From the NCBI GenBank assembly GCA_016787565.1, contig JAEUUG010000009.1, positions 310,001 to 374,000 on the forward strand: DNA of 64,000 nucleotides, given 5' to 3'. The position numbers and the translations under genes are program-made. The stretch's first letter is position 1. Each line of letters starts with the position of its first letter. Below are positions 26,479 to 35,799 of the stretch, in pieces. The stretch comes from Cyclobacteriaceae bacterium (GTDB taxonomy: Bacteria > Bacteroidota > Bacteroidia > Cytophagales > Cyclobacteriaceae). The notes beneath the pieces are model-generated. The model saw only the letters and a program-made list of their open reading frames with translations, was not told the DNA's origin and ran no database searches.

Positions 26479-27462
26479 ATGAAAACAAATCCCATCACGA
26501 TTTCCCTGGCCATCTGTTCGTTGGTAGCAGGGCTATTCAGTTGCGACAACACTGAAAATCCGGTCATACCATCACCTGATGCAACAGCGCTAAAAAATTT
26601 CGTTTCGCTAAACATTAATCAGCGAACTCAAAACTTTGCAGTAGACGCTGCCACCGGTGGACAGATAAAGGGAAATGATGGTACCATCATCAAATTCTAT
26701 CCCAATGGTTTTATGACGCTCAGTGGCGAGGCCGTATCCGGATCGGTTGATATAGAACTGATTGAAATATTTGATCGTGCCTCCATGTTGTTGGTGGAAA
26801 AGCCTACGGTTGGAAAAATGGGCAATGGCGATCTTGCAACACTTATTTCAGGTGGAGAATTTTATGTTAATGCAACGCAAGGCGGACTTCAACTTAAACC
26901 AGCCAATGGTTATACCATTACCGCACCCACCAATAAAACAGGCGGACCCAATATGAATATGAATTTGTTTAATGGTGTAGAGGTATGTGAAAATGATATT
27001 TGCAAAAATGTTTGGGAAGAACAAAACGACAGAAAAATTGAAGTAGGTGAATTTCAAAGCACGGGTGGAATATACTCGGCATACTATGCCTTCCAGAATA
27101 AATTCGGCTGGACAAACATTGATCGGTGGTACAATGACCCGCGCACCAAGACAACACTTTTTGTGGATGTGCCCGAAGGCTTTAACAACTCCAATTGTGC
27201 GCTGTACATGACATATGATGGTGAAAAGACAGCGTTAGCGCGATTTGATAAGTATGATGAAACAACTGGCCTGTTCACCGAGCATTACGGTCTGATTCCG
27301 GTTGGTCTTAACGTTCATTTCATTCTGGTGAGCATCGTTGACGATGAAATACACTATGCTATACAATCGGCCACCATAAAACAAAATCACGTTGAGGTGA
27401 TTGATACTGTAGAGTCTATTACACAAGAAGAACTGGTGGCATTAATTGGGAATCTGCCATAA
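26479..27462 (+). CDS. Lipoprotein of unknown function
   Basis: No named family is recognised. The 327-residue product has a lipoprotein signal (LVAGLFSC, Cys about 22). The mature part starts with a segment common in Bacteroidota surface lipoproteins (GGQIKGNDGTIIKFYPNGF, then SGSVDIELIEIFDRASMLL, about residues 58-110), which resembles the N-terminal domain of carboxypeptidase-regulatory-like lipoproteins. A middle section has a Cys pair (VEVCENDICKNVW). It is a single-gene unit that ends in a strong two-way terminator facing the GMC genes. Confidence 0.7.
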   Translation: MKTNPITISLAICSLVAGLFSCDNTENPVIPSPDATALKNFVSLNINQRTQNFAVDAATGGQIKGNDGTIIKFYPNGFMTLSGEAVSGSVDIELIEIFDRASMLLVEKPTVGKMGNGDLATLISGGEFYVNATQGGLQLKPANGYTITAPTNKTGGPNMNMNLFNGVEVCENDICKNVWEEQNDRKIEVGEFQSTGGIYSAYYAFQNKFGWTNIDRWYNDPRTKTTLFVDVPEGFNNSNCALYMTYDGEKTALARFDKYDETTGLFTEHYGLIPVGLNVHFILVSIVDDEIHYAIQSATIKQNHVEVIDTVESITQEELVALIGNLP

Positions 27463-27463
27463 G

Positions 27464-27521
27464 AAAATTCAAGTGCTGGATGCAAGGACTGAATACCTGC
27501 AACCAGCAACTTGAATTTTTT
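27464..27521. terminator. Strong bidirectional terminator between convergent genes
   Basis: A long, nearly perfect hairpin (arms AAAATTCAAGTGCTGG and CCAGCAACTTGAATTTT with one bulged A) has an inner TGCAAGG/CCTGCA stem. T tracts occur on both strands at its outer ends. It starts 1 base after the lipoprotein stop codon and ends 9 bases before the end of the minus-strand gene, so it should stop transcription from both sides. Confidence 0.8.
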
Positions 27522-27530
27522 AAGAAATCG

Positions 27531-28112
27531 TTAGCTCGCCCAGGTCTTTCCATTACCAGCTTCCGATAAGGGAATGCATCCCTTGTATGCCCCCGGAACG
27601 GCTACGTATTGCAATACTTGCGTTGCACCCGCTTCCGAAGTAAAGAAACCCAGCATGGTTAATTCTTTCATCATTAAAATAAAAGGACGCTTTGGCCTTG
27701 GCTCAGTCTTCTGTGCTGCGATAGCATCATCATGAACTTTCTTCACAAACTCCGCCTGTTTTTCAGCACTGAGTTCAATGAACACATCGCCATGCGCCTT
27801 CTTTGCTTCCTCATCAAAAGCCTTCAGACCTTCTAAAAAATGATCCTGATCTTCTTTCGAATAAACATCTTTTAGCATCAGATCGATAAAACCGGGAACA
27901 CCCGTTTCTTTGGCCCCCGGTGTATCTGTTTTAGGGATGATAATTTCGGCTACCTGCGCAATCACAATACCTTGATCTTCTGAAACAAAAACAGGTTTCC
28001 AGTCGATAGTGGGTTTTGCTGCGCAGCCTTTTAGGATTCCGGCAATGGCAGGAGCGGAAACAACTCCACCCATAATCCATGCGGTACGCTTTAGTGCTTC
28101 TCTGCGATCCAT
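27531..28112 (-). CDS. Gluconate 2-dehydrogenase subunit 3 family protein (Tat lipoprotein)
   Basis: This 193-residue protein is the small partner of a membrane-associated GMC dehydrogenase. The N-terminus MDRREALKRTAW is a twin-arginine signal, and the hydrophobic stretch ends with a Cys in GILKGCAAK (about residue 29), so it is probably a Tat-exported lipoprotein. The family core is visible: VAEIIIPKTDTPGAKETGVPGFIDLML (about 50-78) and the FFTSEAGATQVLQY / PGAYKGCIP region near the C-terminus. It lies 12 bases after the GMC gene; the pair resembles gluconate- or sugar-dehydrogenase complexes lacking the cytochrome subunit. Confidence 0.88.
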   Translation of the reverse strand: MDRREALKRTAWIMGGVVSAPAIAGILKGCAAKPTIDWKPVFVSEDQGIVIAQVAEIIIPKTDTPGAKETGVPGFIDLMLKDVYSKEDQDHFLEGLKAFDEEAKKAHGDVFIELSAEKQAEFVKKVHDDAIAAQKTEPRPKRPFILMMKELTMLGFFTSEAGATQVLQYVAVPGAYKGCIPLSEAGNGKTWAS

Positions 28113-28124
28113 AGTATCTAATCT

Positions 28125-29828
28125 TTAAAGGTTGTTCTTTTTCAATTCCGAGACAGCAAAATCTACTGCCCTTGCTGTAAACGCCATGTAGCCGAGTGAC
28201 GGGTTATGACAAGCCGCAGAAGTCATGAATGATCCATCTGTTACAAACACGTTCTTGCAGGCGTGTACCTGGTTCCACTTGTTCAGTACGGAAGTCTTCG
28301 GGTCTTTCCCCATACGGGCAGTGCCCATCTCGTGAATACCCAGACCTACACCAATTGGCCGATCGAATTTATTTACATTTTTGAAACCTGCTGCCTCCAA
28401 CATTTCAGCGGCATCATTGGCCATGTCCTTTCGCATCTTAATCTCATTCTCCTTTAACTCAGCATCAAAGGTGAGTGTAGGTAAACCGTATTTATCTTTC
28501 AAGTCTTTGTTCAGCGTAACACGATTTTCGTGGTATGGAAGTATTTCGCCAAAACCACCCATACCGATTGACCATGAACCGGGTTTGCCGGCAGCATCTT
28601 TTAGTGGTGCACCCAGGCTTAATTCAGAAACGAGGCTCGACCAACCCTGACGGCTGGCAGCACCCTGATAGCCAAAGCCGCGGATGTAATCACGTTTGTC
28701 GTTGCCAATGTTTCGGTAGCGTGGTATATAAAATCCATTCGCCCTCCTTCCGGAATAATATTGATCTTCGTATCCCTCAACGGATGCACCGGCACCGACA
28801 CTGAGGTGGTGATCCATAATGTTACAGCCCAACTCTCCGCTATCATTTCCAAAGCCATTCGGGAAACGACTCGAAACGGAGTTCAGCATGATAAAGGTTG
28901 ATCCAAAAGTTGAGGCACAAAGGAAAATTACCTTCGCATAATACTCTACTTGTTCACCGGTTTCAGCATCCAGTACCTTTACTCCGGTTGCTTTACCTTT
29001 TTTCTCATCGTAGATTAATTCATACACAATGGAGTTTGGACGCAACGTCATGTTACCGGTTTTCTCTGCGGCCGGAAGCGTAGATGAGTTGCTGCTGAAA
29101 TAGCCACCATACGGGCAGCCCCGTGAGCACAAATTCCGATACTGACATGTTCCGCGTTGCGGACTATGCGGCAGTGGTGCTGTAGCATGTGCCACACGAC
29201 CAATGGTTACGAGCCTTCCTAATTTATCTTTTACACGCGATTTTAAATCCAACTCCACACAATTCAACTCCATTGGGGGAAGAAACTTTCCATCCGGAAA
29301 ATGAGGAACACCTTCGGCTTGTCCGCTGACACCGATGAAGGATTCTACATAATCGTACCAGGGCGCAATATCCTTGTATCGAACTGGCCAATCGATGGCA
29401 ATGCCATCTTTCACATTGGCCTCAAAGTCCATATCCGCAAGTCGATAACTTTGACGACCCCACATGATGGATCGGCCTCCGACATGGTATCCCCGCATCC
29501 AGTCAAAGCGCTTCACTTCGGTATAGGGATTTTCCAAATCATTAACGAACCAATGCTTGGTGTCTTGGCGAACGGTGTAACCGGTTCTGTTCTGAACACC
29601 TTGTTGTTTCAAATCTTCCTGCGTTGGACGCCCGGCATATGGCAGTTCCCAGGGATCTTTTGTAGCCGTTGGATAGTCCGGATGCTTTACCATTCGTCCT
29701 CGCTCAAGCACTAATGTCTTCAGGCCTTTTTCAGTTAGTTCCTTGGCGGCCCAGCCACCACTGATTCCTGTGCCTACCACAATTGCATCAAATGTGTTTT
29801 TCTTCTCAGCGTCTGTATTGGGATACAT
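28125..29828 (-). CDS. GMC family oxidoreductase, FAD-dependent
   Basis: The 567-residue flavoprotein has a dinucleotide-binding loop (VVGTGISGGWAAKEL, about residues 17-31) and GMC landmarks: GYHVGGRSIMWGRQSYR, CQYRNLCSRGCPYGGYFSS (a four-Cys stretch that may bind an Fe-S cluster in this subclass), and the C-terminal GIHEMGTARMGKDP and ACHNPSLGYMA (catalytic His/Asn region). It oxidises a sugar, sugar acid or alcohol; the exact substrate is unknown. It has no export signal of its own, so it may cross the membrane with the Tat-tagged subunit encoded 12 bases downstream. Confidence 0.92.
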   Translation of the reverse strand: MYPNTDAEKKNTFDAIVVGTGISGGWAAKELTEKGLKTLVLERGRMVKHPDYPTATKDPWELPYAGRPTQEDLKQQGVQNRTGYTVRQDTKHWFVNDLENPYTEVKRFDWMRGYHVGGRSIMWGRQSYRLADMDFEANVKDGIAIDWPVRYKDIAPWYDYVESFIGVSGQAEGVPHFPDGKFLPPMELNCVELDLKSRVKDKLGRLVTIGRVAHATAPLPHSPQRGTCQYRNLCSRGCPYGGYFSSNSSTLPAAEKTGNMTLRPNSIVYELIYDEKKGKATGVKVLDAETGEQVEYYAKVIFLCASTFGSTFIMLNSVSSRFPNGFGNDSGELGCNIMDHHLSVGAGASVEGYEDQYYSGRRANGFYIPRYRNIGNDKRDYIRGFGYQGAASRQGWSSLVSELSLGAPLKDAAGKPGSWSIGMGGFGEILPYHENRVTLNKDLKDKYGLPTLTFDAELKENEIKMRKDMANDAAEMLEAAGFKNVNKFDRPIGVGLGIHEMGTARMGKDPKTSVLNKWNQVHACKNVFVTDGSFMTSAACHNPSLGYMAFTARAVDFAVSELKKNNL

Positions 29829-29971
29829 ATCAGAATTTTGTTTGCCTAAAAATAGAATATTGGATTGACTAATTCTGCATTTTACATCAACGGTGATATA
29901 AAATTACACAGCGCATCAATTGCGGATTAGGCGTTAAACAAACTTGCGAAACAAAAAGAATGGGTGAAATA

Positions 29972-31843
29972 TCAACCTTCCACGAACTCAGCCAACTCAA
30001 GCCAGCGGGCGGTTTTTTCTTCAATGGAATTTGTAAGAACCTGCATCTTTTGAGACCACTCCTGCAACTCACGATGATCCGTTGAACCTTTCGTTAACTG
30101 ATCTGTAAGCATGGCCTTCTGATTCTCCAATGCATCGATCTCAGCCTGCAGGTCTTCATACTCCTGCTTTTCTTTGAATGAAGCCTTTCTTTTCTCGACA
30201 CCAGATTTCGGTTTCTCTTCACTCGGTACAGGTTTTACGGGAGCGCGACCATCGGGCTCCTGTTCATCTAGCCAATCGCGGTAATCGGAATAGTTACCAT
30301 TGAAGAGCCTGATCTTCCCGTCTCCTTCAAATACAAATAGTTGATCTACCAGATGATCCATGAAGTAACGATCGTGGGAAACCAACAACAAACAGCCTGA
30401 AAACTTTTCAAGAAAGTCTTCCAGCACATTCAGCGTATCAATATCAAAATCATTGGTGGGTTCATCAAGAATCAAAAAGTTGGGATTGGTAACCAGCAAC
30501 TTGAGCAGTTGCAATCGCTTCTTCTCCCCTCCGCTTAATTTGTTGATGAAGTTGTACTGCTTTTCGGGTGGAAATAAAAACGTATCCAGAAATTTGGATG
30601 CCGATACCTGCGAACCATCCGCCAGGGTAATAAACTCCGCTATCTCTTTTACTTCTTCAATCAGCCTGTTGTTGGGGTTGAGCAAAATAGATTCCTGCGT
30701 GAAATAACCAAACTTCGTGGTAACCCCGCGGATGACTTCCCCTGTATCGGGCTTGGTTTTACCGGTAAGCATATCCAAAAAGGTAGACTTGCCAATACCG
30801 TTTTTACCGACTACGCCAATACGGTCATTCTTCTTGAAGACATAGGAGAAATCCTCCACGATGGGGAGCGCCCCGTATTTTTTTGTGATGTGTTCAACTT
30901 CCAGAATTTTTCCGCCTTGACGGGCTTCTTTAATATCCAATTCGAGCTTATCTCGCTTCAGATCTTGCGATGCCTTTTTCTCCAACTCATAATAGGCATC
31001 AATGCGGTACTTTGCTTTCGTGCCGCGCGCTTTAGGCTGCCGCCTCATCCAATCCAATTCCTTCTTCAACAGGCTTTTGGCTTTGCTTACCTCAATCTTT
31101 AATAGCTCCTCACGTCCTGCTTTTTTCTCCAGAAAATAAGCGTAATTTCCTTTGTAACGGAACAATTGTCCGCGGTCAAGCTCAATGATCTCGGTGGCTA
31201 CGGCATCCAAAAAATACCGGTCGTGCGAAACCATGATCAGGGTAATCTGTTGTCCCGCAAGGTAGTTCTCGAGCCACTCAATGGCAGAAAGATCCAGGTG
31301 GTTGGTGGGCTCATCCATGATGATGAGGTCGGGCTCGTGCAGAAGTAATTGCGCCAGGAATATTCGTTTTTTCTGGCCTCCGGAAAGTTCACCAAATTTT
31401 TTGTCGAGATCAGGAACACCTAATTTGGTGATGATCTCATGCACTTTGTTTTCATAATCCCATGCCTCGAGTTCTTCCATTTTCTCCAGCACGGCCTGCA
31501 TGCGTTCAGGCGAAACATCGGGGTGCGCCAGGCAATCTTCATATTCTTTAACAACCTGAGCTATTTCGTTTGTCTCGTTGAAGAGTAGATCCTTAACGGT
31601 GATGGCATCACCTACTTCGGGCTGTTGGGTAAGATAGCCCAACTTAATACCTTCGCGCACAGCAATTTTTCCTGAATCGGAAGGAATCTCACCTGTTAGT
31701 ATTTTAAGTAGTGTAGATTTCCCTACACCATTATTCCCTACAAGGGCAAATTTTTCGCCCTGCGAAATACCCAGGGAGATATCTTTAAAGAGCCAGCGGT
31801 CATTAAACGTTTTGGAAACGAGTTCAGCAGAAAGGTAATTCAA
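29972..31843 (-). CDS. ABC-F ATPase (Uup-like)
   Basis: This 623-residue soluble protein has two ABC ATPase domains and no membrane segments, as in the ABC-F family that acts on ribosomes or DNA repair intermediates. Walker A loops are GNNGVGKST (about 37-45) and GKNGIGKST (about 345-353), with signatures LSGGQKKR and LSGGEKKR and the DEPTNHLD / DEPTNDFD Walker B boxes. A C-terminal coiled coil (about 560-620) is typical of the Uup branch. The start is TTG at 31843, the only one giving the family N-terminus NYLSAELVSKTF. It is 68 bases downstream of the large phosphoesterase gene. Confidence 0.93.
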   Translation of the reverse strand: MNYLSAELVSKTFNDRWLFKDISLGISQGEKFALVGNNGVGKSTLLKILTGEIPSDSGKIAVREGIKLGYLTQQPEVGDAITVKDLLFNETNEIAQVVKEYEDCLAHPDVSPERMQAVLEKMEELEAWDYENKVHEIITKLGVPDLDKKFGELSGGQKKRIFLAQLLLHEPDLIIMDEPTNHLDLSAIEWLENYLAGQQITLIMVSHDRYFLDAVATEIIELDRGQLFRYKGNYAYFLEKKAGREELLKIEVSKAKSLLKKELDWMRRQPKARGTKAKYRIDAYYELEKKASQDLKRDKLELDIKEARQGGKILEVEHITKKYGALPIVEDFSYVFKKNDRIGVVGKNGIGKSTFLDMLTGKTKPDTGEVIRGVTTKFGYFTQESILLNPNNRLIEEVKEIAEFITLADGSQVSASKFLDTFLFPPEKQYNFINKLSGGEKKRLQLLKLLVTNPNFLILDEPTNDFDIDTLNVLEDFLEKFSGCLLLVSHDRYFMDHLVDQLFVFEGDGKIRLFNGNYSDYRDWLDEQEPDGRAPVKPVPSEEKPKSGVEKRKASFKEKQEYEDLQAEIDALENQKAMLTDQLTKGSTDHRELQEWSQKMQVLTNSIEEKTARWLELAEFVEG

Positions 31844-31852
31844 GATTCAGAA

Positions 31853-31880
31853 ATTTTAGGGTGCAAATCTAGCCTAAAAT
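31853..31880 (-). other. Weak hairpin between the phosphoesterase-barrel gene and the ABC-F gene
   Basis: An 8-bp perfect stem (ATTTTAGG / CCTAAAAT) with a 12-base loop lies in the 68-base gap. The T tract after it on the minus strand is short, so it could be a weak terminator or simply a leader structure. Confidence 0.3.
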
Positions 31881-31911
31881 ATGTTGCAGAAGGCCAATCG
31901 TTACGAATCTC

Positions 31912-34900
31912 CTAGAATAAAAAGCCAAGCCGGATATAGCCCATCATGCCATCACGTGAATGTGCCCCTTCCACCGATAGCACGGTCAGGTTAAAGGGTG
32001 TAAACCAGAGGCCTCCTCCCCAGCCTTTATGCCAGCGGTTTGATGTGCCATCTGTTGTACTGGGATCTAACCCATAAACATCTTTATACCATACCCGTCC
32101 GAAGTCATGAAAGCCCAACAGACCGACACTGGCCGGGAACAGGTAGGTGCGCACGTTGAAAAGTTTGATTCGCATTTCAAGGTTGGAGTAGAATTTACTA
32201 TCGCCATAGAACCTGGTTTTACGGTATCCCCGAATAGCATCTCTTCCTCCTAAAATCTGCGCCTGGTAAAATTCATAGTCGCCCGTATTCCAGCCACCGC
32301 CTGCACGAACAGCAAAGGCGACCCGGGCCGGTAACCGAAATGCATGATAAAAGGAGATAGCACTTTCGAATGAAGAAAAATCGCTCGCACGCGCATCATT
32401 GCCCACCATATTCCGGCCTGAGATATTGAGCACGATGCCGCGCGTTGTGAAGCGCTGATCATTTCGCTGGTCTATAGTAAACTTCCAACTAACGCCTGTG
32501 TAAGCATTGTACTCTGTGAACAAATTATACGGAAGTGATGCCGCATAGTCACTAATAAACCGATCGTACTGCGGCTCCTCAACTTCAATGCGCTGAAAGG
32601 CAGGCCCAAATTTAAATGAGCCCCATCCTCCCAATCTTCGCGTCAGGTAGACTTCCATTTTTTGCTCTTCAAACCGGAAACGGTAATAGTCGATAGCATC
32701 ATCTCCACTGAAAGAAGGATCATCATCTTTGCTTTTGTCAAAGACCGTTTCATTTCCCAAACCAAAAAAGTTGTTCACGTAGTTGGGTGATTTAATATCT
32801 GCATTTAGCTCAAGTCCCCATTTGCCGAGTACATCCGTGAAATCACCGCGATAAAGGAAATTATAGGAGCTTGTTAACGGTGCGATACTAGCCACACCGA
32901 TATGTCGTTGCTTAAAGGGACTCTTCCTGAATCCTTCTGTCTGATAGAGAAATCCTCCGCCAATAAAGACACCATCATCGGGGTTAAACCCACCAAATAC
33001 TAATGGCGCTAACCTGTTGTATTTGAATGATTTGGAATCATACTGGTTAATCAACGGATCAACAGATCGCTTATCCATAACGGATGACCCCACAAGTACA
33101 TTTCCGTGTCCTTTTACATCGTAGTACAAAGTTCCTCTGGTTGTTGCATGGACACGATCCTCACCCTCGCCTCCAATGATGCGAATGCGTATCCCCTTCT
33201 TTCCGTTGCCGGAAAGCATGAACGCATCTTTGCCACCCATGCCATACAGCCTGATCTCCTTGGTTTCCTTTTTCAGAAAAATTCTGCTATAAAGTTTCTT
33301 CCCTCGTTCACCATCTTTCAATTGTTTGAACACCTTGACTTCTACATCACCATCCTCCTGCCTGATCACTTCGAAAATTTCATCTTTGTTCGAGCCGACA
33401 ACATCCACGGCAAGTGATATAAAGGTATAGTGCTCTATCGCGTATTGATCGATCTTATCTCTGCGGGCTTTCAGCTTCCGGATGATCTCCTCACCACGTA
33501 TGCTGAAAATTTCTTCAGGCCATTCGCGGATGGACTTTTCAATGACTTCATCAGTTAGATTCTGTTGTAATTTTTTTGCTACGCGAATCCAGTCATCCTG
33601 CGATAATTCATTGAGAAAAAGACGGTCGAAATACCGTGCACTGAATGACATGCCCGAGGGCCAGCGCATCGTCTCTTCGAAGCCCTCAAAAAGTGGCAAG
33701 GCCCACTTCCGACTTAAGAGTTTTGGAAAAATTCCTTCATTCACAAAAAAGGCCTGATCACGGTCGCGTGGAATGGGCCTGTAAAGCTCCCCCTTTTTTG
33801 ATTTGAAGGTTGCCCATCGCCATTGATCATTGTGCCGATCCCAATCGCCAATGATTAGATCAAAGAGCCTGGAACGAAGTGCAAATTCCTGATCTACCCG
33901 GTTGTCGTTGTCCTTTAAAAGCCGTTCTAATACTTTACTTGTGTTAATAATATTGTCGGAGTTGCCAAAAAATGACTTGCCCGACCAATCTCCGGCTGGG
34001 CGCTCCTCAAACAAGGCCAGCGTATTGCCAACCATTTTCTGGTATTCCCCGAGACGTGGATCATCCGGAACATAGACCAGTTTTGGGTTAGTGTGATAGA
34101 TACCAGCAGCTTCGGCCAGTCCGGGAACGACCAATGCGGCATAGGGATGTGAGGCCGAAATCTGATCCTGTACCAGGGATTGTGCAAAAGTTTTTTGAAG
34201 AAAAATCGGTAGAGCTTTTTCGGGATATTTCTCGACTGACCGCAACACAAATTCGCGACCTGTTGAGTCTTCTAGACGCAGCGAAAGGGTCTGCATTCCT
34301 CCGCCTTTTTGAACAACCGATAAACCACCTTGTTCGCGTCCGATATCAAACAAGGGAACATCAATTTTCTGGCTCCAAACCGATCGGTAATTCCTCCCCA
34401 AAAAATACTGCTTTGCAGGTGTGGCCGAATAAGCATGACTGGCGCTAACGCGGATTGTTTTTTTTGAAAAATCCGGTAATGTTGTCGCTCCAATATGAAC
34501 CGATCGTTTGGGAGCTGAAAGTGTATCCGAAAAAATAATTTTACCTCCCGGCACTTTTTCATCCACTTGCCAATAGTGAACCACAACTACACCTGTTGGG
34601 CGAATAATGAGTTGAACAAACCCGTTCACATCATCAGCAAAAACGGAGAATCCTTTTTGCTTTGCATAGGATGTTTTAGCGCCTGAACCACTTACTATAA
34701 AATGGGAACTGTCTTTGACGATGTATTGCAAATTATGCTCATGGCCGGAAACATAAATACTTCCGGAGTATTGACGCATTACGTTTTGCAAGGACGAACT
34801 GAACGCTTTATATAGCGGATGTGCCGTATCCTGAATGTTGCCAAACCACTTTCGGTATAACGGGTATATAGAACCCACTACTGGCAAAGGAAGATAGAGG

Positions 34901-35610
34901 CCATCAACAATGCTGGTAAGCGGAAAAATATGGTCTTTTAAGCGATACTCTCCCCCATGTTCACCGTAACTGATAACCGGATGATGCCCTGCAATAATGA
35001 CCCGCTTCGAACTATTTCGGTGGAAAATATCCTGCAGCAGCGAAAGCACTTCTACTGCTGTTTTACCATCACAACTGCTCTCCGATCCGGGTTTGTCCCA
35101 TGGGTGCAGCAGCCACTGCGAATCAATAATGACCAGAACGGCCTTATCGTTGAGCGGTATCTCCACCGGGCCAGGGCAACCATCACGGGGCAGTAATTTT
35201 ACATTATCCCGATACAGCGAATCTAAAAAATGCTGCTGGTAAAGGATGTATTGCCACCCCTCTTTTCGTCCCTGTTTCCAATCGTGGTTGCCGGGAATAA
35301 AGATTCCATTTGTTTTGATATCCTTTATCCAATTGGCCTGCGTCTGTAAAATCGTTTCCGCTTCTATCCGAGTACGTGAACCTGATTCAGGCATGCCCTT
35401 GGGATAGATATTGTCACCCAGATAAATAACCGTTGAGTGAGCTCCCGATTGTATGACCTGTTCGCGTAAAACTTTTCCAACCGGGTGAGAAACAACACTG
35501 GGTTCACCACAATCGCCAATCAAAAAAATTGTAAAATCTTTACGCTCCTCCTGCTGAGCGTTCAGCAACAATGGCGTACTCAATAAGACTAGAAATAAAT
35601 ATCGAATCAT
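31912..35610 (-). CDS. Metallophosphoesterase, kinase-like region and outer-membrane barrel in one protein
   Basis: This 1232-residue protein is exported (signal residues 1-19, LLNAQ). Residues about 25-350 form a purple-acid-phosphatase-like phosphoesterase: GDCG (32-35), GDNIYPKG (65-72), GNHDW (107-111), GHHP (208-211), GHEH (289-292). Residues about 420-650 look like a kinase-fold domain: a Gly-rich stretch (428-439), VLRSVEK (455-461), GDWDRHNDQW (588-597) and PRDRDQAF (614-621). The last 350 residues are a beta-barrel of surface-antigen type, with RGIVLNISGR, GGRDAIRGYRKTRFYG and a terminal Phe. The first and last modules are clear; the kinase-like middle is my inference. A TATCTTCG box lies just upstream of the start. 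Confidence 0.85.
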   Translation of the reverse strand: MIRYLFLVLLSTPLLLNAQQEERKDFTIFLIGDCGEPSVVSHPVGKVLREQVIQSGAHSTVIYLGDNIYPKGMPESGSRTRIEAETILQTQANWIKDIKTNGIFIPGNHDWKQGRKEGWQYILYQQHFLDSLYRDNVKLLPRDGCPGPVEIPLNDKAVLVIIDSQWLLHPWDKPGSESSCDGKTAVEVLSLLQDIFHRNSSKRVIIAGHHPVISYGEHGGEYRLKDHIFPLTSIVDGLYLPLPVVGSIYPLYRKWFGNIQDTAHPLYKAFSSSLQNVMRQYSGSIYVSGHEHNLQYIVKDSSHFIVSGSGAKTSYAKQKGFSVFADDVNGFVQLIIRPTGVVVVHYWQVDEKVPGGKIIFSDTLSAPKRSVHIGATTLPDFSKKTIRVSASHAYSATPAKQYFLGRNYRSVWSQKIDVPLFDIGREQGGLSVVQKGGGMQTLSLRLEDSTGREFVLRSVEKYPEKALPIFLQKTFAQSLVQDQISASHPYAALVVPGLAEAAGIYHTNPKLVYVPDDPRLGEYQKMVGNTLALFEERPAGDWSGKSFFGNSDNIINTSKVLERLLKDNDNRVDQEFALRSRLFDLIIGDWDRHNDQWRWATFKSKKGELYRPIPRDRDQAFFVNEGIFPKLLSRKWALPLFEGFEETMRWPSGMSFSARYFDRLFLNELSQDDWIRVAKKLQQNLTDEVIEKSIREWPEEIFSIRGEEIIRKLKARRDKIDQYAIEHYTFISLAVDVVGSNKDEIFEVIRQEDGDVEVKVFKQLKDGERGKKLYSRIFLKKETKEIRLYGMGGKDAFMLSGNGKKGIRIRIIGGEGEDRVHATTRGTLYYDVKGHGNVLVGSSVMDKRSVDPLINQYDSKSFKYNRLAPLVFGGFNPDDGVFIGGGFLYQTEGFRKSPFKQRHIGVASIAPLTSSYNFLYRGDFTDVLGKWGLELNADIKSPNYVNNFFGLGNETVFDKSKDDDPSFSGDDAIDYYRFRFEEQKMEVYLTRRLGGWGSFKFGPAFQRIEVEEPQYDRFISDYAASLPYNLFTEYNAYTGVSWKFTIDQRNDQRFTTRGIVLNISGRNMVGNDARASDFSSFESAISFYHAFRLPARVAFAVRAGGGWNTGDYEFYQAQILGGRDAIRGYRKTRFYGDSKFYSNLEMRIKLFNVRTYLFPASVGLLGFHDFGRVWYKDVYGLDPSTTDGTSNRWHKGWGGGLWFTPFNLTVLSVEGAHSRDGMMGYIRLGFLF

Positions 35611-35622
35611 GGGTTGAATTCA

Positions 35623-35630
35623 CGAAGATA
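35623..35630 (-). promoter_or_regulatory. Candidate -7 box for the phosphoesterase-barrel gene
   Basis: On the minus strand TATCTTCG lies 12 bases before the ATG at 35610 and differs by one base from TAnnTTTG. No good -33 TTTG is found at the right distance, so support is limited. Confidence 0.3.
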
Positions 35631-35756
35631 CAGGTGTTCTGTTCTTTTTGCTGTAAATAGTTTATCAGAATGCATCACTTTTATCTCAAAAAAAAACAAA
35701 CCGCATGAAGGCTGCCACCAAGCCTGAAACAAGAATCTCTGATACAGCATGGTCGG

Positions 35757-35784
35757 TTGAAGAACAGAAATATTTTTACCTTTA
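35757..35784 (+). promoter_or_regulatory. Candidate promoter for the HD-PycTM gene
   Basis: TTG (35757-35759), a 17-base spacer and TACCTTTA (35777-35784) match the Bacteroidota promoter pattern with one mismatch in the -7 box. The start codon is 15 bases downstream. The rest of the 189-base divergent gap holds an A-rich tract (about 35687-35700) and nothing else recognisable. Confidence 0.35.
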
Positions 35785-35799
35785 GTTAACTGTAGCATT

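Noticed and set aside
29887..30072. Short minus-strand frame at the 3' end of the ABC-F gene
   Set aside because: It overlaps the ABC-F coding end in another frame and has no features of a gene.
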